Shown: one piece after another, positions 50,828 to 60,793 of the stretch
How positions within the stretch are numbered: the first letter of the stretch is position 1
Layout of the letters: every line of letters begins with the position of its first letter
Assembly: GCF_003347205.1 (NCBI RefSeq)
Contig: NZ_QQBJ01000019.1
Coordinates: forward strand, 1 to 64,000
Length of the DNA stretch: 64,000 nt
From: Mycolicibacterium moriokaense
GTDB taxonomy: Bacteria; Actinomycetota; Actinomycetes; Mycobacteriales; Mycobacteriaceae
Reading direction: 5' to 3'
Translations under genes and position numbers: made by a program
The notes under the pieces: generated by a model
The model's database searches: none
The model's input: the letters and a program-made list of their open reading frames with translations, nothing else
Told to the model about the DNA's origin: nothing

Positions 50828-53800
50828 GTGGCTGGGGCTGCTTCGCCGGAGATACCTGCGCAATACGCGCTGTCGCAGTACGCGCCGGAACCGCGCACGC
50901 TGATCGACATCCTCTACGACACCGCGATGCGCCACCCCGACGCGCCCGCCATCGACGACGGCTCGGTGCAACTGACCTACAGCGAGCTGATCGCCGACAT
51001 CGAAGACAGCGTGGCATGGCTGGCGGCCCGCGGCATCGGTCGCGGCGACCGCATCGGAATCCGGATGCCGTCGGGCAGTTATGCGCTCTACGTGGCGATC
51101 CTGGCGACCCTGGCCACCGGCGCCGCGTACGTGCCGGTGGATGCCGACGACCCCGACGAGCGGGCGGCGCTGGTGTTCGGCGAGGCGAACGTCGTCGGCA
51201 TCATCACCGAGAAGGGCCTGACCCGAGGGGTCGGCGACTCCCGCGGCTGGCGGGCCGCGTCACCGCTGGGCCGCGACGACGCGTGGATCATCTTCACCTC
51301 CGGGTCGACGGGGACGCCCAAGGGCGTGGCCGTCACCCATCGCAGCGCCGCGGCGTTCGTCGACGCTGAAGCACGGATGTTTCTGCAGGACAACCCGATT
51401 GGGCCCGGTGACCGGGTGCTGGCCGGATTGTCGGTCGCGTTCGATGCGTCCTGCGAGGAGATGTGGCTGGCCTGGCGCAGCGGCGCCTGCCTGGTGCCCG
51501 CACCGCGCTCGCTGGTGCGCAGCGGCATGGACCTCGGGCCCTGGCTGGTGTCCAAGGACATCACCGTGGTCTCGACCGTGCCGACGCTGGCGGCGCTGTG
51601 GCCCGCCGAGGCGTTGGAGGCGGTGCGGCTGTTGATCTTCGGCGGCGAGGCCTGCCCGCCGGATCTCGCCGAGCGGCTGGCCGCCGGACCCGACGCCGGC
51701 GGCCGCGAGGTGTGGAACACCTACGGCCCCACCGAGGCGACGGTCGTCGCGTGCGCGGCCAAACTCGACGGCATCGGGCCGGTGCGCATCGGGCTGCCGC
51801 TGCCGGGCTGGGATCTGGCCGTCGTCGACAAGGACGGCACGCCGGTGACGCTCGGCGAGGTGGGTGAGCTGGTGATCGGCGGCGTCGGGCTGGCCCGTTA
51901 TCTCGACCCGGAGAAGGACGCCGAGAAGTACGCGCCGATGCCGACGCTGGGCTGGAACCGGGCATACCGCAGCGGCGATCTGGTACGGCTGGAGTCCGAC
52001 GGGCTGGTGTTCTGCGGCCGGGCCGACGATCAGGTCAAGGTCGGTGGGCGGCGTATCGAACTCGGCGAGGTCGACGCGGCGCTGGTGAACCTGCCCGGCG
52101 TCAGCGGCGGCGCGGCGGCGGTCCGCAAGACCGCGAGCGGCACGCCCCTGCTGGTGGGCTATATCGCCAGCGCCGATCCCGCGTTCGACATCGCCGCGGC
52201 GCGCAAGACGTTGGCCGAGTCGCTGCCCGCCGCGCTGGTGCCGCGACTGGTTCTCGTCGACGAGCTGCCCACGCGGACGTCGGGGAAGGTGGACCGCGAC
52301 GCGCTGCCGTGGCCGCCACCGGGCGCACCCGACGACGAGGAGGCGCCGGACCTGGGCGGCACGATGGGCTGGCTGGCGGGGTTGTGGCGCGACGTGCTCG
52401 CCGCGCCGGTGGATGGTCCCGAAGCCGACTTCTTCGCCCTCGGCGGCGGCTCGCTGTCGGCCGCACAGCTGGTGGCCGCACTGCGCCGGCGCTATCCGCA
52501 GGTGACCGTCGCCGACCTGTACGACCATCCCCGCCTGGGTTCGCTGGCGGGCTTCCTCGACGAGCTGGACCCGCCTCCGCAGGTCGAGACGCGCGTGGTG
52601 CGGCCGATGCCGTTGTTGTCGCAGGCTTTTCAGGTGCTCGTGTCGTTGCCGTTGGCGACGCTGACCGGCCTGCAGTGGGTGGTGTGGCTGGCGATCGTCA
52701 ACAACGTCGCGGCGACCGTCAGCCCGGCGTCGTGGCTGGTTCCCGTCAACTGGTGGTGGGTGCTCGCCGGGTTCGGAGTGTTCGTCTCGCCGGCCGGGCG
52801 AATGGGCATCGCGGTGCTGTGCGCCCGCATGCTGATCGGTTTCCTGAAACCGGGCACCTACCGCAGGGGCGGATCGGAGCACATGCGGGTGTGGCTCGCC
52901 GAACGGCTGGCCGACGCCAGCGGAGCGGAGAACCTGGCGGGCGCCCCGTGGATGGTGTACTACGCGCGTGCGCTGGGTAACAAGGTCGGCAAGGGCGTCG
53001 ACCTGCATTCGGCACCTCCGGTGACGGGCATGCTCACCCTGGGCCACCGCAGTTCGATCGAGCCGGAGGTGGACCTGTCCGGGCATTGGATCGACGGCGA
53101 CCACTTCCACGTCGGCGCCATCACGATCGGCAACGACGCCACCATCGGTGCGCGCACGACGCTGCTGCCGGGTGCCGCCGTCGGTAAGAACGCCGACGTC
53201 GCCGCGGGGTCGGGGGTGGTCGGCCGGGTGAAAAAGGGGCAGTACTGGAAGGGCTCGCCCGCGGTGAAGTCCGGCAAGGCACGCCATCCGTGGCCGCAGG
53301 AACGCCCCGGCCGGGCCCCGTTCTGGGTGCTGGTCTACGGCGTGACGTCGATGCTGTTGGGCGCGTTGCCACTTGCGGCGTTGGGCTGCGGGCTGGCGGT
53401 GATCGGCTGGGCCATCCGCGACTCAGCATCGGTGACCGATGCGATCCTGCCTGCCGTGGTGTGGACGCCGGTGGCCACCCTGGTGGCGCTGGCCGTCTAC
53501 GCCGTGCTGACGGTGATCGGCGTGCGGGTGCTGTCGCTGTGGCTGCGCGAGGGATATCACCCGGTGCGCAGCCGCGTGGGTTGGCAGATCTGGGCCACCG
53601 AACGACTGATGGACGCCGCGCGGCACTACCTGTTTCCGCTGTACGCCAGCCTGCTGACGCCGACGTGGCTAAGGGTGCTCGGCGCGAAGGTGGGCCGCGG
53701 CACCGAGATCTCCACGGCGCTGTTGACGCCGAAGTTCACCGTGATCGAGGACAGCGCGTTCCTGGCCGACGACACCATGGTCGCGTCCTACGAACTGGGC

Positions 53801-54760
53801 GGCGGCTGGATTCACGTCGCGACCGCCACCATCGGCAAGCGCGCGTTTCTGGGTAACTCCGGTATCACCCAGCCCGGCCGCAAGGTGCCCGACGACGGCC
53901 TGGTCGCGGTGCTGTCGGCGGCGCCGCACAAGTCGAAGGCCGGCTCGTCGTGGCTGGGCAGCCCGCCGATTCGGTTGCGCCGCAAGCCCACCGCCGCCGA
54001 CGCGCTGCGAACGTTCCATCCGCCGGTGCGGCTGAAGATCATGCGCGGCTTCGTGGAGACGTGCCGGCTGGTGCCGGTGATCCTGACGTTCGCGATCGGG
54101 GTGGCGGTCCTTTTCGCATTGCAGTACCTGGTGGTCGAATTCGGTTACGCGTGGGCGGCGCTGGCCAGCGGCCTGGTGTTGCTGACTGCCGGAGCCATTG
54201 CAGGTGCCATCGCGGTGATCGCGAAATGGGTTGTGGTGGGTCGGATCCGGGCCGTCGAGCATCCGCTGTGGTCGGCCTTCGTCTGGCGTAACGAGGTGTC
54301 GGACACGTTCGTGGAGACCGTTGCGGGGCCGTGGTTCGCCCGTGCGGCGACCGGTACGCCGGTGATGAACCTGTGGCTGCGGGCCCTCGGCGCGAAGATC
54401 GGTCGCGGTGTCTGGTGCGAGTCCTACTGGCTGCCCGAAGCGGACCTGGTCACCCTGGAGAAGGGGGCGACGGTCAACCGCGGCTGCGTTGTGCAGACGC
54501 ACCTGTTCCACGACCGCGTGATGCGGATGGATACCGTCGTGCTCGAGGAAGGGGCGACGCTGGGGCCGCACTGCGTGGCGCTGCCCGCCGCGCGCCTGGG
54601 CGCCGGTGCGACCGTCGGGCCCGCCTCCCTGGTGATGCGCGGCGACGAGGTGCCGCCGTCGACGCGATGGCAGGGCAACCCGATCGTCCCGTGGAATCTG
54701 TTCCGCAAGAAGAGCGATGATCAGCCGCCGGAGAAGGCGACTGAGGAATCCGCCGCGTGA
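50828..54760 (+). CDS. Pls/PosA-type non-ribosomal peptide synthetase (A-T plus three membrane/acyltransferase-like repeats)
   Basis: The 1310-aa protein begins with an adenylation domain (about 20-500): A3 TSGSTGTPKG (157-166), FDAS with Asp206, A5 NTYGPTE, A7 YRSGDL, and catalytic Lys487 (TSGKVDR). A carrier domain follows with Ser542 (LGGGSL). The C-terminal ~700 residues hold membrane helices and three hexapeptide-repeat (left-handed beta-helix) segments, each opening with a LG(N/A)K(V/I)G(K/R)G motif (about 725, 950 and 1195). This is the TIGR02353-type terminal region of epsilon-poly-lysine synthetase (Pls) and PosA. Such enzymes make isopeptide-linked oligomers or polymers of a basic amino acid. 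It overlaps the M1 peptidase gene by four bases. The product is unknown. Confidence 0.88.
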   Translation: MAGAASPEIPAQYALSQYAPEPRTLIDILYDTAMRHPDAPAIDDGSVQLTYSELIADIEDSVAWLAARGIGRGDRIGIRMPSGSYALYVAILATLATGAAYVPVDADDPDERAALVFGEANVVGIITEKGLTRGVGDSRGWRAASPLGRDDAWIIFTSGSTGTPKGVAVTHRSAAAFVDAEARMFLQDNPIGPGDRVLAGLSVAFDASCEEMWLAWRSGACLVPAPRSLVRSGMDLGPWLVSKDITVVSTVPTLAALWPAEALEAVRLLIFGGEACPPDLAERLAAGPDAGGREVWNTYGPTEATVVACAAKLDGIGPVRIGLPLPGWDLAVVDKDGTPVTLGEVGELVIGGVGLARYLDPEKDAEKYAPMPTLGWNRAYRSGDLVRLESDGLVFCGRADDQVKVGGRRIELGEVDAALVNLPGVSGGAAAVRKTASGTPLLVGYIASADPAFDIAAARKTLAESLPAALVPRLVLVDELPTRTSGKVDRDALPWPPPGAPDDEEAPDLGGTMGWLAGLWRDVLAAPVDGPEADFFALGGGSLSAAQLVAALRRRYPQVTVADLYDHPRLGSLAGFLDELDPPPQVETRVVRPMPLLSQAFQVLVSLPLATLTGLQWVVWLAIVNNVAATVSPASWLVPVNWWWVLAGFGVFVSPAGRMGIAVLCARMLIGFLKPGTYRRGGSEHMRVWLAERLADASGAENLAGAPWMVYYARALGNKVGKGVDLHSAPPVTGMLTLGHRSSIEPEVDLSGHWIDGDHFHVGAITIGNDATIGARTTLLPGAAVGKNADVAAGSGVVGRVKKGQYWKGSPAVKSGKARHPWPQERPGRAPFWVLVYGVTSMLLGALPLAALGCGLAVIGWAIRDSASVTDAILPAVVWTPVATLVALAVYAVLTVIGVRVLSLWLREGYHPVRSRVGWQIWATERLMDAARHYLFPLYASLLTPTWLRVLGAKVGRGTEISTALLTPKFTVIEDSAFLADDTMVASYELGGGWIHVATATIGKRAFLGNSGITQPGRKVPDDGLVAVLSAAPHKSKAGSSWLGSPPIRLRRKPTAADALRTFHPPVRLKIMRGFVETCRLVPVILTFAIGVAVLFALQYLVVEFGYAWAALASGLVLLTAGAIAGAIAVIAKWVVVGRIRAVEHPLWSAFVWRNEVSDTFVETVAGPWFARAATGTPVMNLWLRALGAKIGRGVWCESYWLPEADLVTLEKGATVNRGCVVQTHLFHDRVMRMDTVVLEEGATLGPHCVALPAARLGAGATVGPASLVMRGDEVPPSTRWQGNPIVPWNLFRKKSDDQPPEKATEESAA

Positions 54761-56085
54761 CCCGATCGAAGAAGGCGGCGAAAAAGATCCCGGTCATCGA
54801 CCCATACCTGCCAAACAATGGCAACTTCGGCTATCGAGTGTCGCGTTACGAACTCGATCTGGAGTACAAGGTCGCGATCAACCGGCTCACCGGGTCGGCG
54901 ACCATCACCGCAGTGACGCTGGCGGAGTTGCGCACGTTCACGCTCGACCTGTCGGATGCGCTGTCGGTGACGAAGGTGTCGGTGAACGGGCGCAGGCCCG
55001 CCGCGTTCAACTGCACTCGCAACAAGCTGCACGTCACGCTGTCGTCGAAGTTGGCTGCGGGAGCGGCCATGACGATCAATGTGCGGTATGGCGGCACCCC
55101 GCGACCCGTCCGGTCCCTCTGGGGCGAGGTCGGTTTCGAGGAGTTGACCGAAGGCGTGCTGGTCGCGGGGCAACCCAACGGCGCTGCGTCGTGGTTCCCG
55201 TGCGACGACCACCCCAGCTCGAAGGCCAGCTACCGGATCCAGATCGCCACCGAGAGCCCATATCGCGCGATCGCCAACGGGCGGTTGAAGTCCCAGCGGC
55301 GGCGCGCGGCGATGACGACATGGACCTACGAGCTCACCGAGCCGACGTCGACGTATCTGATCACACTGCAGATCGGTGTGTACGAGTCGTACCGGCTGCA
55401 GAAGACGCCGGTGCCTTTGCACGCGGCGCTGCCCGCCCGGTTGAAGCGCAACTTCGATCAGGACTTCGGCAGACAGCCGCAGATGATGAAGCTGTTCGTC
55501 AAACGGTTCGGCCCGTATCCGTTGTCGACGGGCTACACCGTGGTCGTCACCGACGACGAGCTCGAGATACCACTTGAGGCGCAGGGGATTTCGATCTTCG
55601 GCGCCAATCACTGCGACGGCACCGGCGGCTCGGAGCGGCTGATCGCCCATGAGCTGGCGCACCAGTGGTTCGGCAATTCGGTGACCGCCAGACGCTGGCG
55701 TGACATCTGGCTGCACGAGGGTTTCGCCTGCTATGCGGAGTGGTTGTGGTCGGAGGAGTCGGGCGGCGAGAGCGCCGACGAGTGGGCGCGCCACTACTAC
55801 GAGCGGCTCCGCGACTCGCCGCAGGACCTGTTGCTGTCCGACCCGGGTCCGCGCGACATGTTCGACGACCGGGTGTACAAGCGCGGCGCGTTGACGCTAC
55901 ATGCGCTGCGCGGCGTCGTCGGGGACGACAATTTCTTTGCGCTGCTGCAGGATTGGACTGCACGGCACCGTCATTCCACCGCGGTGACCGACGACTTCAC
56001 CGGTCTTGCCGCCAACTACGCGGATGTGTCGCTGCGGCCGCTGTGGGACGCGTGGCTGTACTCCAAGGACGTGCCGCCGCTGTGA
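54757..56085 (+). CDS. M1 family metallopeptidase
   Basis: The 442-aa protein has an N-terminal beta-sandwich (about 20-205) and a gluzincin catalytic domain with HELAH (298-302) and the third zinc ligand Glu321 (LHEGFACYAEWLW). The GAMEN exopeptidase motif is replaced by IPLEAQGIS. There is no signal peptide, so it is cytosolic. Its GTG overlaps the synthetase stop and its own stop overlaps the flippase gene. The coupling suggests processing or release of the synthetase product, or a self-protection role (inference). Confidence 0.87.
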   Translation: MTRSKKAAKKIPVIDPYLPNNGNFGYRVSRYELDLEYKVAINRLTGSATITAVTLAELRTFTLDLSDALSVTKVSVNGRRPAAFNCTRNKLHVTLSSKLAAGAAMTINVRYGGTPRPVRSLWGEVGFEELTEGVLVAGQPNGAASWFPCDDHPSSKASYRIQIATESPYRAIANGRLKSQRRRAAMTTWTYELTEPTSTYLITLQIGVYESYRLQKTPVPLHAALPARLKRNFDQDFGRQPQMMKLFVKRFGPYPLSTGYTVVVTDDELEIPLEAQGISIFGANHCDGTGGSERLIAHELAHQWFGNSVTARRWRDIWLHEGFACYAEWLWSEESGGESADEWARHYYERLRDSPQDLLLSDPGPRDMFDDRVYKRGALTLHALRGVVGDDNFFALLQDWTARHRHSTAVTDDFTGLAANYADVSLRPLWDAWLYSKDVPPL

Positions 56086-57326
56086 CCGACGCGGCCACGC
56101 CCACCGGCCCGGTCACTCGCGGAAGCGTCGCACGGGTCGGCGCCGCCACGGTGCTGACCGCGCTGTGCGGCTACACCGTGCTGTATTTGGCGGCGCGCGA
56201 CCTCGAACCCGCCGGCTTCTCCGTGTTCGGCGTGTTCTGGGGCGCGTTCGGCCTGGTCACCGGCGCCGCCAACGGTCTGCTGCAGGAGGCGACCCGAGAG
56301 GTGCGCTCGACCGGGTACGTCGAGGTGCTGTCGGGCCCGCGGACGCATCCGATGCGGGTGGCGGCGATGGTCGGCGTGGTGGCTGCCGCGGTGATCGCGG
56401 CGAGTTCGCCGTTGTGGTCGGGACATGTGTTCGTCGAATCACGTTGGCTGAGTGTGGCGCTGCTCAGTGTCGGACTCGCCGGGTTCTGCCTGCACGCCAC
56501 GCTGCTGGGAATGCTCGCCGGCGTCGGCCGGTGGACGCAGTACGGCGCGCTGATGGTGACCGACGCGGGCATGCGGGTCGCGGTGGCGGTGGTGACGTTC
56601 GTGATCGGTTGGGGGCTGGTCGGCTATCTGTGGGCGACGGTCGCGGGCGCGGTGGCGTGGCTGATCCTGTTGATCGCCTCACCCGCGACGCGCGAGGCGG
56701 CGGCGTTGATGACGCCGGGCGGGACGATGACATTTCTGCGCGGGGCGGCGCACTCGATCGCGGCGGCCGGCGCGAGCGCGATCCTGGTGATGGGATTCCC
56801 GGTGCTGCTGAAGGCGACGTCGGGCAGCCTGGGCGCTACGGGCGGTGTAGTGATTCTGGCGGTGACGCTGACGCGGGCGCCGCTGCTGGTGCCGTTGACG
56901 GCGATGCAAGGCAATCTGATCGCGCATTTCGTCGACCAGCGGGCGGATCGGCTGCGGGCGCTGGTGGGGCCTGCGGCCGTCGTCGCGGGTCTGGGAGCGG
57001 TGGGGGTGGCCGCGGCGGGGATCTTCGGGCCGTGGCTGCTGCGGATGGCGTTCGGCGAGGAGTACCGCGCGGGCGGGGCGCTACTGGCCTGGTTGACGAC
57101 GGCGGCGATCGCGATCGCGCTGCTGACGCTGACGGGTGCGGCGACGGTGGCGGCCGCGCTGCACCGCGCATATGCGGTGGGCTGGATCGGTGCGACGCTG
57201 GCGTCGATGCTGCTGCTACTGCTGCCTGTCGGACTGGAGACCCGCACGGTGATCGCCTTGCTCTGCGGGCCGATGGTGGGCATTGTCGTCCACCTGGCGG
57301 CGCTTGCCAGGGGATTCGGGCGTTGA
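56082..57326 (+). CDS. Multi-pass membrane protein, flippase-like (Rv3630-like)
   Basis: From GTG 56082 (overlapping the M1 stop) this is 414 aa with about 12 hydrophobic helices. The organisation resembles polysaccharide-export (MOP/Wzx-like) flippases: ARVGAATVLTALCGYTVLYLAARDL at the start and VVILAVTLTRAPLLVPLTAMQGNLIAHFVD near the middle. By order it is Rv3630, next to the galactosamine-transfer genes Rv3631-Rv3632, so it may flip polyprenyl-phospho-galactosamine. That link is inference. Confidence 0.8.
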   Translation: MTDAATPTGPVTRGSVARVGAATVLTALCGYTVLYLAARDLEPAGFSVFGVFWGAFGLVTGAANGLLQEATREVRSTGYVEVLSGPRTHPMRVAAMVGVVAAAVIAASSPLWSGHVFVESRWLSVALLSVGLAGFCLHATLLGMLAGVGRWTQYGALMVTDAGMRVAVAVVTFVIGWGLVGYLWATVAGAVAWLILLIASPATREAAALMTPGGTMTFLRGAAHSIAAAGASAILVMGFPVLLKATSGSLGATGGVVILAVTLTRAPLLVPLTAMQGNLIAHFVDQRADRLRALVGPAAVVAGLGAVGVAAAGIFGPWLLRMAFGEEYRAGGALLAWLTTAAIAIALLTLTGAATVAAALHRAYAVGWIGATLASMLLLLLPVGLETRTVIALLCGPMVGIVVHLAALARGFGR

Positions 57327-57335
57327 GCGTGTATT

Positions 57336-58040
57336 TTGGTCCGCATCGACACGCGCTACCAGGATGTTTGGATCGTCGTACCCGCCTATAACGAGGCGAG
57401 CGTCATCGACGACGTCATCTCCGATATTCGGTCGGTTTTCGACCATGTCGTCTGCGTGGACGACGGAAGCAAGGACGGCACGGGCGATCGCGCGTGGCGG
57501 GCGGGGGCGCACGTCGTCACGCACCCCGTCAACCTGGGCCAGGGCGCGGCGATTCAGACCGGCGTCGAGTACGCGCGCAGTCAACCGGGCGCGCAGGTGT
57601 TCGCATCGTTTGACGCCGACGGGCAGCACCGCCTGAAGGACGTCATCGGCATGATCGACCGGCTTGCGGTCGGCGATGTGGACATGGTGGTGGGCACGCG
57701 GTTCGCCGCGCCGAGCTTGAGCAAGCCGCCGTTGATGAAGCGAATCATCCTGCGGGCGGCGGCGGCGCTCAGCCCGAGCAGCCGTGCGCTGCGGTTGACC
57801 GACGCTCACAACGGGCTACGGGTCTTCAACAAGCGTGTGGCCGACAGGCTGAACATCACGATGAGCGGGATGAGCCACGCCAGCGAGTTCATCACGCTTG
57901 CCGTCGAAAACGGTTGGCGGGTGGCTGAAGAGCCGGTCGAGATCCTCTACACCGACTATTCGAAGTCGAAGGGCCAGCCGTTGCTCAACGGGGTCAACAT
58001 CGTGTTCGACGGGCTGTTGCGAGGAAGGCTGTCACGATGA
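57336..58040 (+). CDS. ppgS: Polyprenyl-phospho-N-acetylgalactosaminyl synthase, family 2 glycosyltransferase
   Basis: The 234-aa protein has the GT-A fold start WIVVPAYNEASVIDDVI, the nucleotide-binding CVDDGSKDGT, and DADGQH (DxD-type). It corresponds to Rv3631, which was shown to make polyprenyl-phospho-GalNAc for the galactosamine decoration of arabinogalactan, helped by Rv3632. The start is TTG 57336; no in-frame ATG or GTG lies before the conserved WIVVPAYN. It overlaps the DUF2304 gene (ATGA). Confidence 0.87.
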   Translation: MVRIDTRYQDVWIVVPAYNEASVIDDVISDIRSVFDHVVCVDDGSKDGTGDRAWRAGAHVVTHPVNLGQGAAIQTGVEYARSQPGAQVFASFDADGQHRLKDVIGMIDRLAVGDVDMVVGTRFAAPSLSKPPLMKRIILRAAAALSPSSRALRLTDAHNGLRVFNKRVADRLNITMSGMSHASEFITLAVENGWRVAEEPVEILYTDYSKSKGQPLLNGVNIVFDGLLRGRLSR

Positions 58041-58378
58041 ACTGGATTCAGGCACTGCTGATCGTGTCGATCCTGGCGCTGCTGTTCGTGCTGCTGCGGT
58101 CGCGGACGAGCGCGCGCACCAAGGCGTGGGTCAAGGTCGGCGGTGTGTTGTTCGTCGTCGCGGCGGTGTATGCGATTCTGCGGCCGGACGACACCACCGT
58201 CGTCGCGAATTGGCTTGGGGTGGCACGAGGTGCGGATCTGCTCGGCTACGGGTTGATCATCGCGTTCGTGTTCACCACGCTCAGCACGTATCTACGGTTC
58301 AAGGACCTGGAGTTGCGGCAGGCGCGGTTGGCACGCGCGATTGCGTTGCAGGGCGCGCGGGTGCCCGACGACGCGTAG
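58037..58378 (+). CDS. DUF2304 small membrane protein (Rv3632-like)
   Basis: The 113-aa protein has three membrane helices and the DUF2304 ending LSTYLRFKDLELRQARLARAIAL. Its counterpart Rv3632 enhances PpgS activity. The ATG overlaps the ppgS stop, so the two are made together at the inner membrane. Confidence 0.9.
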   Translation: MNWIQALLIVSILALLFVLLRSRTSARTKAWVKVGGVLFVVAAVYAILRPDDTTVVANWLGVARGADLLGYGLIIAFVFTTLSTYLRFKDLELRQARLARAIALQGARVPDDA

Positions 58379-58434
58379 GGGTCTGTGACGGACGTGCGGC
58401 GAAAATTGGTGCGGGAGGCTTCGTTCGTCGGCCA

Positions 58435-58440
58435 TACGCT
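58435..58440 (+). promoter_or_regulatory. Leaderless-type -10 box for the immunity-like gene
   Basis: TACGCT is followed by TGATTG and the GTG at 58447. The start codon choice rests on this. Confidence 0.5.
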
Positions 58441-58446
58441 TGATTG

Positions 58447-58776
58447 GTGGCAAGCCGGCTGACCCGTCTGTGCAGAGACTGCGCGTCGAAGAGCAAGCAA
58501 CCGGATATCAGCTTGTACATCGGCATCATCGACGACTTCATCGCACGCCGTACCACTGCGACCGTATTTCACGGGTCGTATCTGTCCGCGGTTGAATCAG
58601 AGAAGCGGATGCTCGGCGATCCGATTTTCCCCGTTCTCCAGAGACTGCTCGGTGACGCAGACGCGTATGTCGCCTACCCCGAACTCCGAACGGACCCGGA
58701 AGACCTGGACGATGAGCAACTCCGCAAGTGTGCAATCCGCGCCCGAGAGGAGCTGCGTGAACTCGCATTCGACTAG
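58447..58776 (+). CDS. Colicin-immunity-like small acidic protein
   Basis: The 109-aa acidic, helical protein has IGIIDDFIARRTTATVFHGSYL, then LGDADAYVAYPELR, then LDDEQLRKCAIRAREELREL. This order matches the colicin D immunity-like family (Colicin_immun), where such proteins neutralise nuclease-type toxins. No toxin gene is adjacent. The family call is by pattern memory and should be checked with a profile search. Confidence 0.62.
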   Translation: MASRLTRLCRDCASKSKQPDISLYIGIIDDFIARRTTATVFHGSYLSAVESEKRMLGDPIFPVLQRLLGDADAYVAYPELRTDPEDLDDEQLRKCAIRAREELRELAFD

Positions 58777-58837
58777 CGGCGGCTGCATTTCGGCGTCAAC
58801 GGCACGCCTTCCCTCCAGACGCCGGATAGCCCGTTGA

Positions 58838-59230
58838 TCCTGTGACGATTACACGCAGTTCCCTGGTCTTGTCGGCGTTTACCTCGAAGACAGCCACGTC
58901 CTCGGCATCCATGAAACGCCAGGACGAATCACTTTCGAGTTGCTAGCCGTCCTGACTCCTGACCATCCCGCATATCAAGATCCCCAACCCGGCGAGCACT
59001 ACTGCTATGCGAAGGGCACGTTGGAGTTCCACAATGTGTCCGCCGTCGTGTGGCCCCGACGCTCAGCCCAACGCTATGTTGATGCCGCCGGCGAAGAAGA
59101 TCTCGGCAACATCGACAGCCTTGAGTCGCGGGGCGCCGAATTTGTCGCCGAGGGCGACTGGGGCGAGGTCCGCATCCGCGGGGCGGGTTCACCTCGATTC
59201 GAACTCGCTTCTGGATGCAGCTACGGCTAG
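58838..59230 (+). pseudogene. Conserved-looking ORF without a usable start codon
   Basis: A clean frame from 58838 to the stop at 59228-59230 reads SCDDYTQFPGLVGVYLED..., with ELLAVLTPDHPAYQDPQPGEHYCY and GEEDLGNIDSLESRGAEF further on. It looks like a genuine folded protein of the kind found among immunity genes. A stop (TGA, 58835-58837) lies just upstream and no ATG, GTG or TTG precedes the conserved part; the first in-frame TTG (58940) would delete 34 residues. It may be a decayed gene, or start at a rare codon, or be frameshifted. Confidence 0.5.
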
Positions 59231-59300
59231 ATGATTAATAGGCATCGTCAGTCGATTCGCATGCTCGCAACATCGTGGAAGATGGAAGGCTTGGTGGCGG

Positions 59301-60774
<1,474 letters not shown>

Positions 60775-60793
<19 letters not shown>

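Noticed and set aside
51260-53287. A 675-codon open frame on the minus strand
   Set aside because: Antisense to the peptide synthetase, whose domain motifs are unambiguous.
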